This document shows positions 1 through 6,790 of a stretch of DNA of 9,289 bases, in pieces. Source of the DNA: Pseudomonadota bacterium. GTDB taxonomy: Bacteria; Desulfobacterota; Desulfovibrionia; Desulfovibrionales; Desulfovibrionaceae. How positions within the stretch are numbered: position 1 is the stretch's first letter; every line of letters starts with the position of its first letter. The notes under the pieces were generated by a model. It worked only from the letters and a program-made list of their open reading frames with translations. It was not told where the DNA came from and ran no database searches. The stretch is from positions 1-9,289 of the forward strand of contig JAHJKV010000490.1 of assembly GCA_018822065.1 (NCBI GenBank). Reading direction: 5' to 3'. The translations under genes were made by a program, and so were the position numbers.

Positions 1-1092
1 GCCGACCGCCAGCCCGAATTTACTCAGATCGACATCGAAATGAGCTTTGTGGACGAGCAGCAGGTGCAGGACATGGCCGAGGGGCTGGTCCGCACCATGT
101 TCAAGAAGACCATCGACGTGGACCTGCCCACCGAGTTTCCGCGCATGACCTACGCCGAAGCCATCCGCGACTATGGTCTGGACAAGCCGGACGTGCGCTT
201 TGACCTGAAGCTTCAGGATGTTTCGGACATTTTCGCTGGCGGCGGGTTCAAGGTTTTTGCCGCAGCCGGGCTGGTCAAGTGCATGAAGGTTCCGGGCGGC
301 GCCGAGCTTTCACGCAAGGAGATCGACGAGTTCACCAGTTTTGTCGAGATCTACGGTTCCAAGGGGCTTGCCTGGATCAAAATCAAGGAAGACGGCGAGT
401 GGCAGTCGCCCATCGTCAAATTCTTCTCTGAATCCGAAACGGCCGCTCTCAAGGAACGCATGGCCCCCGCGCCCGGCGATATCCTCTTCTTCCAGGCTGG
501 TCAGGCGGATATCGTGAACACCGCCCTGGGCTCCCTGCGCGTGAAGCTGGCCGAGCGCTTCGGGCTCATCACGCCCGGCACCTATTCCCCGGTCTGGGTT
601 ACCGATTTCCCGCTGCTGGAATGGGACGAGGAGGAAAAGCGGTTCGCCGCCATGCACCACCCCTTCACCGCGGCCCAGCCCGGCCAGCTTGAAGAGCTCA
701 AGGACAAGCTCGGCGAGGCCCTCTCCCGCGCCTATGACCTGGTCATGAACGGCCAGGAGATCGGCGGTGGCTCCATCCGCATCCACACTGTTGAGGAACA
801 GCAGGCCATGTTCAAGGCGTTGGGCATCTCCGACGAGGAGGCCCAGCTCAAGTTTGGCTTCCTGCTCGATGCCCTCAAGTTTGGCGCACCGCCCCACGGC
901 GGCATCGCCTTTGGCCTGGACCGCCTGGTCATGATCCTCACCGGCGCCAGCTCCATCCGCGACGTCATCGCCTTCCCCAAGACCCAGAAAGCCACCTGCA
1001 TGATGACCGACGCCCCGAGCGAAGTGCCCACCAAGCAGCTGCGCGAACTGGGCGTGAAGCTTCGGGAGAAGAAGGAAGAGGGCGAGAAGTAA
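1..1092 (+). CDS. aspS: Aspartyl-tRNA synthetase, C-terminal part (5' end outside window)
   Basis: Class II aminoacyl-tRNA synthetase that charges tRNA-Asp with aspartate in the cytoplasm. The reading frame is open from base 1, so the gene is cut by the window edge; 363 C-terminal residues remain of a family usually near 590-600. The fragment opens in the second half of class II motif 2 (ADRQPEFTQIDIEMSF, residues 1-16). About residues 80-180 match the GAD insertion domain of bacterial-type AspRS. The active site returns with NGQEIGGGSIRIH (from about residue 250) and class II motif 3, GGIAFGLDRLVMILTG, whose ATP-binding Arg is near residue 308, followed by the typical SSIRDVIAFPKT. The missing N-terminus holds the OB-fold anticodon-binding domain, so whether the enzyme also charges tRNA-Asn cannot be judged. 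The apparent ATG at base 40 is an internal methionine, not the start. The product is soluble. Identity is secure. Confidence 0.97.
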   Translation, partial: ADRQPEFTQIDIEMSFVDEQQVQDMAEGLVRTMFKKTIDVDLPTEFPRMTYAEAIRDYGLDKPDVRFDLKLQDVSDIFAGGGFKVFAAAGLVKCMKVPGGAELSRKEIDEFTSFVEIYGSKGLAWIKIKEDGEWQSPIVKFFSESETAALKERMAPAPGDILFFQAGQADIVNTALGSLRVKLAERFGLITPGTYSPVWVTDFPLLEWDEEEKRFAAMHHPFTAAQPGQLEELKDKLGEALSRAYDLVMNGQEIGGGSIRIHTVEEQQAMFKALGISDEEAQLKFGFLLDALKFGAPPHGGIAFGLDRLVMILTGASSIRDVIAFPKTQKATCMMTDAPSEVPTKQLRELGVKLREKKEEGEK

Positions 1093-1119
1093 GCTGGGGC
1101 AGAGCTTGTGAGCTGGTTT

Positions 1120-1141
1120 GGGGCCTCCCGCGGGCCCCTTT
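1120..1141 (+). terminator. Possible weak terminator after aspS
   Basis: About 28 bases after the aspS stop, GGGGCC (1120-1125) can pair with GGCCCC (1133-1138), with a T-G wobble inside and a five-base loop. Only three T residues follow before TGG, so the U-tract is poor. It could slow or partly end aspS transcription, but it falls short of a classic rho-independent terminator. Confidence 0.3.
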
Positions 1142-1154
1142 GGAATCCCGAGCT

Positions 1155-1176
1155 GCTTCGCCCTTTTGGGCGGAGC
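1155..1176 (+). other. Hairpin in the aspS-def spacer
   Basis: GCTTCGCCC (1155-1163) pairs with GGGCGGAGC (1168-1176) around a TTTT loop, giving nine pairs of which one is a T-G wobble. No T-run follows (the next bases are GACGGGTCAAAA), so it is not an obvious terminator on the plus strand. It may be part of a structured 3' UTR of aspS or leader of def. The rest of the 1093-1263 spacer shows no open reading frame with support. A TTGCCC/TATTAC pair at 1204/1224 has only a 14-base spacer and is too poor to call a promoter. Confidence 0.4.
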
Positions 1177-1263
1177 GACGGGTCAAAATTGGGTGGAGTG
1201 GGCTTGCCCATTGGTCCTTTGGATATTACTTAGTACGCGAAACAAACAAAAGTTTTTGGAAAG

Positions 1264-1313
1264 GGAGTCTGGGGGAAGAACCTTTTGCCAAAAAGGTTCT
1301 TCCCCCAGACTCC
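1264..1313. repeat. Perfect 23-bp inverted repeat abutting the def ribosome binding site
   Basis: The left arm at 1264-1286 (GGAGTCTGGGGG then AAGAACCTTTT) is exactly complementary to the right arm at 1291-1313, with a GCCA loop at 1287-1290. The right arm ends one base before the GGAGG at 1314-1318 that serves as Shine-Dalgarno for def, six bases from its ATG. In RNA this would form a very stable hairpin immediately 5' of the ribosome binding site. No T-run follows the stem on the plus strand, so it is unlikely to be a simple terminator. From memory, similar palindromes recur in intergenic regions of Desulfovibrionaceae, so it may be one copy of a dispersed REP/MITE-like element. That is not checked here. 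The palindrome itself is read directly. Confidence 0.9.
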
Positions 1314-1324
1314 GGAGGCATTGC

Positions 1325-1834
1325 ATGAAGTTGAAGATTATCACCTGGCCCGATCCGATCCTGAGCACGGTCAGCGAGCCCCTCGATATTGATGAGATCA
1401 AGACTCCCGAGTTTTCTAAGCTCGTTGAAGACATGATCCAGACCATGTACGAAGATGACGGGGTCGGCCTTGCCGCACCCCAGATCGGACGCAACATCCG
1501 GCTGATCACCGTGGACCAGACCGGCCCGCGCGAACGGGCGGACCTGATGGTGATCATCAACCCGGAGATCGTGGAAAACGAGGGCAGCATGGATTCCCGC
1601 GAGTCCTGCCTGTCCACGCCCGCTTTCACCACCACGGTCAATCGGTTCGAGAAGCTCACAGTCACCGGACTCGACCACAAGGGCAAGCCGATGCGGATCG
1701 AGGCGGAAGAGCTGCTGGCCGTGATCCTGCAACATGAGATCGACCACCTGGACGGCATCACCATTGTTGAGCGTGCAGGCAGACTCAAGCGGGCCATGTA
1801 CGAAAAGAAGGTGATGAAATGGCGCAAGGGCTAG
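1325..1834 (+). CDS. def: Peptide deformylase
   Basis: Removes the formyl group from the N-terminal methionine of nascent proteins at the ribosome, using a bound divalent metal, usually Fe2+ in vivo. The 169 residues match the normal family length. All three deformylase motifs are present: GVGLAAPQIG (residues 46-55), the Cys-containing motif as ESCLS (93-97, metal ligand C95), and QHEIDHLDG (136-144, ligands H137 and H141, catalytic E138). The middle motif is normally EGCLS, so Gly94 is replaced by Ser; the metal and catalytic residues are intact. The ATG at 1325 was chosen because GGAGG lies six bases upstream and the protein then begins MKLKIITWPDPIL, the usual deformylase start. A longer open frame from 1118 only reads through the upstream hairpin region. 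The 3' end overlaps fmt by 16 bases, so translation of the two is probably coupled. Def and Fmt are opposing enzymes of the formyl-methionine cycle. Confidence 0.96.
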   Translation: MKLKIITWPDPILSTVSEPLDIDEIKTPEFSKLVEDMIQTMYEDDGVGLAAPQIGRNIRLITVDQTGPRERADLMVIINPEIVENEGSMDSRESCLSTPAFTTTVNRFEKLTVTGLDHKGKPMRIEAEELLAVILQHEIDHLDGITIVERAGRLKRAMYEKKVMKWRKG

Positions 1835-2784
1835 AGCAGTTGGACAGGCTGCGTGTCGTGTTCATGGGCACCCCGGACTTTGCGGCCGTGGTACTCAGGC
1901 ATCTGCGCGGCTACGCTGGTTGCGAGGTTGTGGGCGTCTATACCCAGCCGGACCGGCCCTGTGGTCGTGGGCGCGAGTGTCGTCCCTCGGTGGTGAAGCT
2001 TTTTGCCCAGGAGAGCGGCTACCCGGTTTTTCAGCCGGAAAATTTCAAGGACCAGAAGGACAGAGACGCGTTGGCGGCCCTCAGGCCCGATGTCTTGGTG
2101 GTTGCCGCCTACGGACTCATCCTGCCCCAGGCCGTCCTGGACATCCCCAGCTTTGCCCCGCTCAATGTCCATGCCTCCCTGCTGCCCCGCTATCGGGGAG
2201 CCGCGCCTATCCAGCAGGCGATCCTGAACGGCGATTTCGTCACTGGCATCACCATCATGCGCATGGAGGCGGGGCTGGACACCGGCCCGAGCCTCTTGCA
2301 GCGCTCCCTGCGCATCGGACACGATGAACACGCGGGCGAGGTGCATGACCAGCTGGCCGAGATGGGCGGGATGCTCATGGTCGAGGCTCTGGAGCGCCAC
2401 AAGGGCGGTCAGCTCAAGGAAATGGTTCAAAATCACGAGTTGGCGAGTTATGCCGCCAAGCTGACCAAGGAGGATGGGCGTATAGACTGGAGCCTTCCTT
2501 CTGCTCAGGTCCACAACCGCATCCGGGCCATGCACCCTTGGCCAGGGGCGTTTTTCCAGTGGGAAGGGGGCAGAAAGCCCCTGCGGCTGACCATCCTGCC
2601 CGGCAGCGTGGGCCGCGACCTGGCACCGGGCGAGGTTCCCGGCACGATCCTCGGCAAGGAGGAAGGCCGTCTGGCCATCGCCTGTGCCGACAAGGTCTAC
2701 CTGACCCCGGCGGTCAAACCCGATGGCAAGAAGGAGTTGGATGCGGACTCCTTCTGCTGCGGCTATCTTCTGGACACGTGCTAA
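1819..2784 (+). CDS. fmt: Methionyl-tRNA formyltransferase
   Basis: Transfers a formyl group from 10-formyltetrahydrofolate to initiator Met-tRNA, which commits it to translation initiation. At 321 residues it is close to the usual 310-320. The N-terminal Rossmann-like catalytic domain starts with LRVVFMGTPDFA (11-22) and holds the hallmark NVHASLLPRYRGAAPIQ (117-133), with catalytic Asn117 and His119, and TGITIMRMEAGLDTGP (142-157) with Asp154. AAKLTKEDGRIDW (212-224) and NRIRAMHPWPGAF (233-245) belong to the linker and C-terminal tRNA-binding region. The ATG at 1819 lies inside def and is preceded by AAGG at 1808-1811. A shorter start at TTG 1840 would remove seven extra residues relative to E. 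coli-type Fmt and cannot be excluded. The pairing with def upstream and rsmB downstream matches the conserved def-fmt-rsmB order known from E. coli. The C-terminus ends in an unremarkable Cys-containing tail. Confidence 0.96.
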   Translation: MAQGLEQLDRLRVVFMGTPDFAAVVLRHLRGYAGCEVVGVYTQPDRPCGRGRECRPSVVKLFAQESGYPVFQPENFKDQKDRDALAALRPDVLVVAAYGLILPQAVLDIPSFAPLNVHASLLPRYRGAAPIQQAILNGDFVTGITIMRMEAGLDTGPSLLQRSLRIGHDEHAGEVHDQLAEMGGMLMVEALERHKGGQLKEMVQNHELASYAAKLTKEDGRIDWSLPSAQVHNRIRAMHPWPGAFFQWEGGRKPLRLTILPGSVGRDLAPGEVPGTILGKEEGRLAIACADKVYLTPAVKPDGKKELDADSFCCGYLLDTC

Positions 2785-2847
2785 ACCGCTGTTAATCTTT
2801 CACCGCTGCCCTGTACAAGACACCACAGGCGCGATACTTCAGGAACT

Positions 2848-3684
2848 ATGAGCAAGACGTCGCGAAAACGCCTTTTCATCGGTTTGATCATGGGAGCGAG
2901 CACCCTGGTGTGTGTTTTCCTGATCTCTCTTTGGGTGGTGCCCTTTCTCGGGCTTGACTCCATCCATCCCCTGGCCAAGTGGGTCTGGGGTGCCATGGTC
3001 CTGGGGCTCATTTTCGTGGTCAGCTGGGTCTCCATGGGTCTGGTGATCAACATCTGGACTGGCCGCAGCTTCCTTTTCACCCGTCGGCTTCGCGGTGTGT
3101 CCATCAAGCTTTTTCTACCGATGATGACCATTCTCGGCAGGTTGCTTGGCATTTCCAAGGAAAAAATACGCAGTTCGTTCATCAACGTGAACAACGAGAT
3201 GGTCCTGGCCGAGGCCGGAACCTACAAGCCAGGCGAACTGCTGCTGCTCATGCCCCACTGCCTGCAAAACTCCAAGTGTGACAGGCGTTTGACCTACGAC
3301 ATCAATAATTGCAAGCGCTGCGGCAAGTGCCCTCTGGCCGGGTTGCTCAGCCTGCATGACAAATACGGGGTGCATTTGGCTATTGCCACCGGCGGTACCA
3401 TCGCCCGGCGCATCGTGGTCCAGAAGCGGCCAAAGATGATCCTGGCTGTTGCCTGCGAACGTGACCTGGCCTCGGGCATCCAGGACACCTACCCTCTTCC
3501 GGTTTATGGCGTGCTCAACGAACGGCCCAACGGTCCCTGCCTGGACACCAACGTGGCTCTTCCCCTGGTGGAGCTCGCCCTTCACCGTTTTTTGGACCCT
3601 GCCTACCTGACGGGCAAGGAAATCGAGGAACGGGGAGAAACCCTTTCCATGGCCAAGGCGGCGGAAATTGAAACAGCTGACTGA
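2848..3684 (+). CDS. DUF116 family membrane protein with cysteine-rich domain
   Basis: Function unknown; I recognise the DUF116 family. The 278-residue protein has a basic N-terminus, then two hydrophobic segments (about residues 9-31 and 45-68) that should anchor it in the inner membrane. A soluble domain begins near residue 85. It contains PHCLQ (136-140) and cysteines at 138, 144, 155, 158 and 161, the last three as CKRCGKC, resembling an iron-sulfur or zinc ligand set. Further family-typical cysteines are C203 in AVACERDL and C231 in NGPCLDT. GIATGG-like glycine-rich sequence around 178-183 (AIATGG) also fits the family. Both hydrophobic segments precede the Cys domain, which suggests that the domain lies in the cytoplasm. 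The ATG at 2848 has AGGA only three bases upstream, an unusually short spacing, so initiation may be weak. The gene begins 63 bases after fmt and its last 17 bases overlap rsmB, which points to translational coupling. A role tied to translation or rRNA modification is inferred from context only. Confidence 0.88.
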   Translation: MSKTSRKRLFIGLIMGASTLVCVFLISLWVVPFLGLDSIHPLAKWVWGAMVLGLIFVVSWVSMGLVINIWTGRSFLFTRRLRGVSIKLFLPMMTILGRLLGISKEKIRSSFINVNNEMVLAEAGTYKPGELLLLMPHCLQNSKCDRRLTYDINNCKRCGKCPLAGLLSLHDKYGVHLAIATGGTIARRIVVQKRPKMILAVACERDLASGIQDTYPLPVYGVLNERPNGPCLDTNVALPLVELALHRFLDPAYLTGKEIEERGETLSMAKAAEIETAD

Positions 3685-4954
3685 CATTCCCCCGGCGCGG
3701 GTCGCGGCACTCGATGCCCTGCGCGATGTCCTCGCCGGTGACGGCCTGGGCACGGACGTTCAGGCCGGGCTCGACAGCGTGCTCAAGGCCTCGGGCCTGG
3801 ATGGGCGCGACATCGGCCTGACCACCGAGATCGTCTACGGCTACCTGCGTCTCAAGGGACGCATCGAGGCGATCCTCTCCCGTTTTCTCAAGGCACCGGA
3901 AAAGCTGCCCGAGGAACTGCACCTGATTCTTGGCGTGGCCGCCTATGAGATTTTGTTTCTCGACCGCGTGCCCACCTATGCCTCGGTGAACTGGGCCGTG
4001 GACGCGGTGCGCACCCTGATCAGCCCGAACCTGGCCGGATTGACCAATGCCGTGCTGCGCCGCACTGGCGACCTCGGCAACGAGGTGCACGAGAAGAGTT
4101 TTTATGGCCAGCCCGACGTTCCGGCCACCCTGGCCCGGTTCTATTCCTGCCCGGTGTGGATCGTGTCCCTTTGGCTCGAACACTTCGGACCCGAGCGCAC
4201 GGAACATTATTTGCGCGCCCAGGTTTCCCCTCCGGCCTTGGGTATGACCGTGCCCATGGAACATCCTGAGCATGACCGCATCGTGGTCGAACTCGCCCGA
4301 CATCCCGGTCTCATTGAGCAGTCTGGCCCCGGGTTCGCCTTTCCGGCAGGCACGCAGCTTGCCTCCTTTTCCGGAGACCTGACCCTCAAGAGCGGCAGTT
4401 TTGCCGCCCGCCAGGCGCTGATGGCCATGGAGCCTGAAACCTGGGGCGAACCCATATGGGACGCCTGTTGTGGGCGCGGCGGAAAGACCCGCGTGCTCTT
4501 GGAACTGGGCATGAGGGTGGTTTCAAGTGATGTCCATCGGGGCCGCATCCGGGCTCTTCAGGCCGAGCTGCCCGGAGCAGACGCCCACGAAGCTTCCGTG
4601 TTTGATGGGGCCCCCATGGAGGCCGTGCCGGAAACCATACTCCTTGACGCACCTTGTTCCGGTCTGGGTGTGCTCTCGCGCAGGCCGGACACCAAATGGC
4701 GACGCCGGGAGGCCGACCTTCCCGAACTGGTCGCCCTCCAGGCCCAAATGCTTGATGCAGCAGCAGCCAACCTTGCTCCCGGCGGACGAATCGTCTACCT
4801 CACTTGCACCCTGAACAGGGACGAGAACGAGGGCCAGGTCCAGGCCTTCCTGCAACGCAATTCGGCCTTTTCCCTGGAGTCCGAGTGGACCACCTCCCCG
4901 GCCTCCCCGCTCAAGGAATTCTTCTATGGGGTCCGGCTGAAGGGTGCTGTCTAG
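3668..4954 (+). CDS. rsmB: 16S rRNA (cytosine-967 C5) methyltransferase RsmB
   Basis: Methylates C967 of 16S rRNA with S-adenosylmethionine. At 428 residues it matches the length of E. coli RsmB (also called Sun). Residues about 10-135 form the NusB-like RNA-binding domain (RVAALDALRDVL; VPTYASVNWAVD; NLAGLTNAVLRR). The methyltransferase domain follows: SAM-binding motif I as DACCGRGGKT (265-274), motif IV DAPCSGLG (327-334, Cys330), and motif VI YLTCTLNRDENEG (377-389) with Cys380, the expected nucleophile. The C-terminal EFFYGVRLKG matches the family's final strand. Motif I usually reads D-x-C-A-A-P-G-G-K-T; here CGR replaces AAP, which departs from the common form but keeps the GGKT loop. 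Translation must start at TTG 3668, inside the DUF116 gene, with AAGG at 3655-3658 as a plausible ribosome binding site; the next in-frame ATG would delete the NusB-like domain. A related RsmF-type enzyme is unlikely because of the NusB-like N-terminus. Confidence 0.95.
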   Translation: MKQLTDIPPARVAALDALRDVLAGDGLGTDVQAGLDSVLKASGLDGRDIGLTTEIVYGYLRLKGRIEAILSRFLKAPEKLPEELHLILGVAAYEILFLDRVPTYASVNWAVDAVRTLISPNLAGLTNAVLRRTGDLGNEVHEKSFYGQPDVPATLARFYSCPVWIVSLWLEHFGPERTEHYLRAQVSPPALGMTVPMEHPEHDRIVVELARHPGLIEQSGPGFAFPAGTQLASFSGDLTLKSGSFAARQALMAMEPETWGEPIWDACCGRGGKTRVLLELGMRVVSSDVHRGRIRALQAELPGADAHEASVFDGAPMEAVPETILLDAPCSGLGVLSRRPDTKWRRREADLPELVALQAQMLDAAAANLAPGGRIVYLTCTLNRDENEGQVQAFLQRNSAFSLESEWTTSPASPLKEFFYGVRLKGAV

Positions 4955-4971
4955 TCTCTTTTAACCTGACG

Positions 4972-4984
4972 CTGTTCACAACAG
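4972..4984. promoter_or_regulatory. Short palindrome after rsmB
   Basis: CTGTT-CAC-AACAG is an exact five-base inverted repeat with a three-base centre, 17 bases after the rsmB stop. No T-run follows, so it is not a terminator, and no other terminator is visible for the rsmB operon. It might be an operator half of the downstream promoter region, but a palindrome of this size also arises by chance. Confidence 0.15.
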
Positions 4985-5030
4985 AACGCCGCGACCAAGA
5001 AATCACAAAGTTTTTCTGCTTTTTCCCCGG

Positions 5031-5052
5031 TCTGAGCCGTCGATCGTTCAGA
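5031..5052. promoter_or_regulatory. Candidate operator: 22-bp imperfect palindrome upstream of the acyl-CoA ligase operon
   Basis: Arms TCTGA (5031-5035) and TCAGA (5048-5052) flank a centre containing TCGA, and eight of the eleven symmetric base pairs match. It sits in the only sizeable spacer before the ligase-regulator-ligase genes, about 80 bases ahead of the favoured start codon. A TTGACC hexamer lies just downstream at 5064-5069, but no good -10 box is found 16-19 bases after it. The site is a reasonable candidate for binding by the XRE-cupin regulator encoded in the operon; that link is inference. Confidence 0.25.
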
Positions 5053-5132
5053 TGACAATCCCTTTGACCTTTGCTATCTCCGGCGAAATTTTACCGTTCA
5101 TGGCGGGAACCAGGTTGGTATTGGGAGGATGG

Positions 5133-6779
5133 ATGTCGGGACTCAGAGAAGTGACACTGGGGCAGTTGTTGGATGAGGCGGTCGGGAAATGGCCGGAGAA
5201 TGATGCCGTGGTTTACACGGACCGCGACTACCGGCTCACCTACGCCCAGTTCGCGTTCGAGGTGGATCGCTGGGCCAGGGGACTCATGGCCCTGGGAGTC
5301 CAGCGCGGCGAGAAAGTGGCGGTCTGGGCCACCAACGTGCCGGAGTGGGTCATCCTTCAGTTTGCCACGGCCAAGATCGGGGCCGTGCTACTGACGGTGA
5401 ACACCCACTATCGCACCCACGAGCTCTCCTACCTGCTCACCCAGTCCGAGGTCGAGAACCTGATCATCATTGATGGTTTCCGTGACATCGACTACGTGGA
5501 CACCATGCTGGAGCTGGTGCCTGAGCTTCTCGGCATGCAGCCCGGCGACCTCTTGAGCGCCACATTCCCCAGGCTCAAACGGGTTATCGGCCTGGGCAAG
5601 CGGCGGGTGCGCGGCATGTATCGGGGCGAGGACATACCGGCCCTGGCCGACCAGACCTCCGAGGCGGACTACTTGGCCCGCCAGGCCGAGCTGGACCCCC
5701 ACGACGTGGTGAACATGCAGTATACCTCCGGCACCACCGGCTTTCCCAAGGGCGTGCAGCTTACCCACTACAATATAGGCAACAACGGCTACTGGATTGG
5801 AGCCAACCAGCATTTTGGCCCCACGGATCGTCTCTGCCTGCCTGTGCCGCTCTTCCACTGTTTTGGCTGCGTTCTCGGCGTGCTGGCTGCGGTGAACCAT
5901 GGCGTGACCATGGTCATGGTCGACATCTTTACTCCGGACCTCGTCATGCGCAGCATCCACGAGGAGAAATGCACAGCGGTCTATGGCGTGCCCACCATGT
6001 TCATCGCCATGCTGGAGCATGAGAACTTTCCGCACTATGATTTTAGTTCCCTGCGCACGGGCATCATGGCTGGGTCCCCCTGTCCGGTGGAGGTCATGAA
6101 CCGAGTCATGGAGCGCATGCACATGACCGAGATCACCATCTGCTATGGCCTGACCGAGGCCAGCCCGGTGATGACCCAGACTCGCATAGGTGACCCGGTG
6201 GCCAAGATGACCGGCACCGTGGGCCTGCCCATGCCGGGCATCGAGGTCCGGGTGGTGGACCCGGGCACGGGTTTGGACTGCCCGGTCGGCGTTCAGGGCG
6301 AGGTGCTCTGCCGGGGCTACAACGTCATGAAGGGCTATTACGCCAACGTGGAGGCCACTGAGCGGGCCATCAGCCCCGAGGGTTGGCTCCATTCAGGTGA
6401 TCTGGGTGAATTCGACCAGGACGGCTACCTGCTGATCACCGGGCGGCTGAAGGACATGATCATCCGGGGCGGCGAGAATATCTATCCCCGCGAGATCGAG
6501 GAATTCCTCTACACCATGGATGGCGTGCTCGATGTGCAGGTGGCGGGCGTGCCAAGCCGCAGGCTCGGCGAGGAAGTAGGCGCGTTCATCATCCTGCGTG
6601 ACGGCGTGGAGATGACCTTTGAGGATGTGAAGGCGTTCTGTCTCGGCTCCATCTCCCGTTACAAGATTCCCAAGTATGTTGCTTTTGTGGAGTCCTACCC
6701 AATGACCGCGTCGGGGAAGATACAAAAATACAAGCTCAGGGAGCTGGCCGCCGAGCTGTTTCCTGAGGCCATGCAATAA
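5133..6779 (+). CDS. Acyl-CoA ligase, FadD/YngI-like AMP-forming enzyme
   Basis: ANL-superfamily enzyme that activates a carboxylic acid with ATP to an acyl-adenylate and then forms the CoA thioester. Numbered from ATG 5133 (548 residues, normal for fatty acyl-CoA ligases), it has the ATP-binding loop TSGTTGFPKG (198-207), YGLTEASP (338-345), GWLHSGDLG (417-425) with the ribose-binding Asp423, the hinge GRLKDMIIRGGENIYPREIE (437-456), and the C-terminal TASGKIQK with catalytic Lys529. Overall it resembles medium- to long-chain acyl-CoA ligases; the substrate cannot be read from the sequence. The frame is open from ATG 5052, with another ATG at 5100, but neither has a ribosome binding site. 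ATG 5133 follows GGAGG (5124-5128) by four bases and gives the start SGLREVTLGQLLDE, which fits the family. No signal peptide is seen. The next gene starts 11 bases downstream, so all three genes here are probably cotranscribed. Confidence 0.93.
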   Translation: MSGLREVTLGQLLDEAVGKWPENDAVVYTDRDYRLTYAQFAFEVDRWARGLMALGVQRGEKVAVWATNVPEWVILQFATAKIGAVLLTVNTHYRTHELSYLLTQSEVENLIIIDGFRDIDYVDTMLELVPELLGMQPGDLLSATFPRLKRVIGLGKRRVRGMYRGEDIPALADQTSEADYLARQAELDPHDVVNMQYTSGTTGFPKGVQLTHYNIGNNGYWIGANQHFGPTDRLCLPVPLFHCFGCVLGVLAAVNHGVTMVMVDIFTPDLVMRSIHEEKCTAVYGVPTMFIAMLEHENFPHYDFSSLRTGIMAGSPCPVEVMNRVMERMHMTEITICYGLTEASPVMTQTRIGDPVAKMTGTVGLPMPGIEVRVVDPGTGLDCPVGVQGEVLCRGYNVMKGYYANVEATERAISPEGWLHSGDLGEFDQDGYLLITGRLKDMIIRGGENIYPREIEEFLYTMDGVLDVQVAGVPSRRLGEEVGAFIILRDGVEMTFEDVKAFCLGSISRYKIPKYVAFVESYPMTASGKIQKYKLRELAAELFPEAMQ

Positions 6780-6790
6780 GGAAACGGTCC

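Noticed and set aside
1118..1324. In-frame upstream extension of def
   Set aside because: The extension translates hairpin and palindrome DNA, has no family similarity, and the ATG at 1325 has a strong ribosome binding site and the normal deformylase N-terminus.
4804..5055. Small plus-strand open frame spanning the rsmB end and the following spacer
   Set aside because: More than half overlaps rsmB in another frame, there is no convincing ribosome binding site, and the product has no recognisable motif.
5052..5132. Longer N-terminus for the first ligase (ATG 5052 or 5100)
   Set aside because: Neither start has a Shine-Dalgarno sequence and the added residues are not part of the ligase fold; ATG 5133 follows GGAGG. 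The hydrophobic stretch could mimic a signal peptide, but a cytoplasmic ligase does not need one.
5388..6392. Long minus-strand open frame of 334 codons
   Set aside because: It lies wholly opposite the first acyl-CoA ligase, has a His/Val/Gly-rich low-information composition typical of the antisense of GC-rich codons, and shows no recognisable domain.
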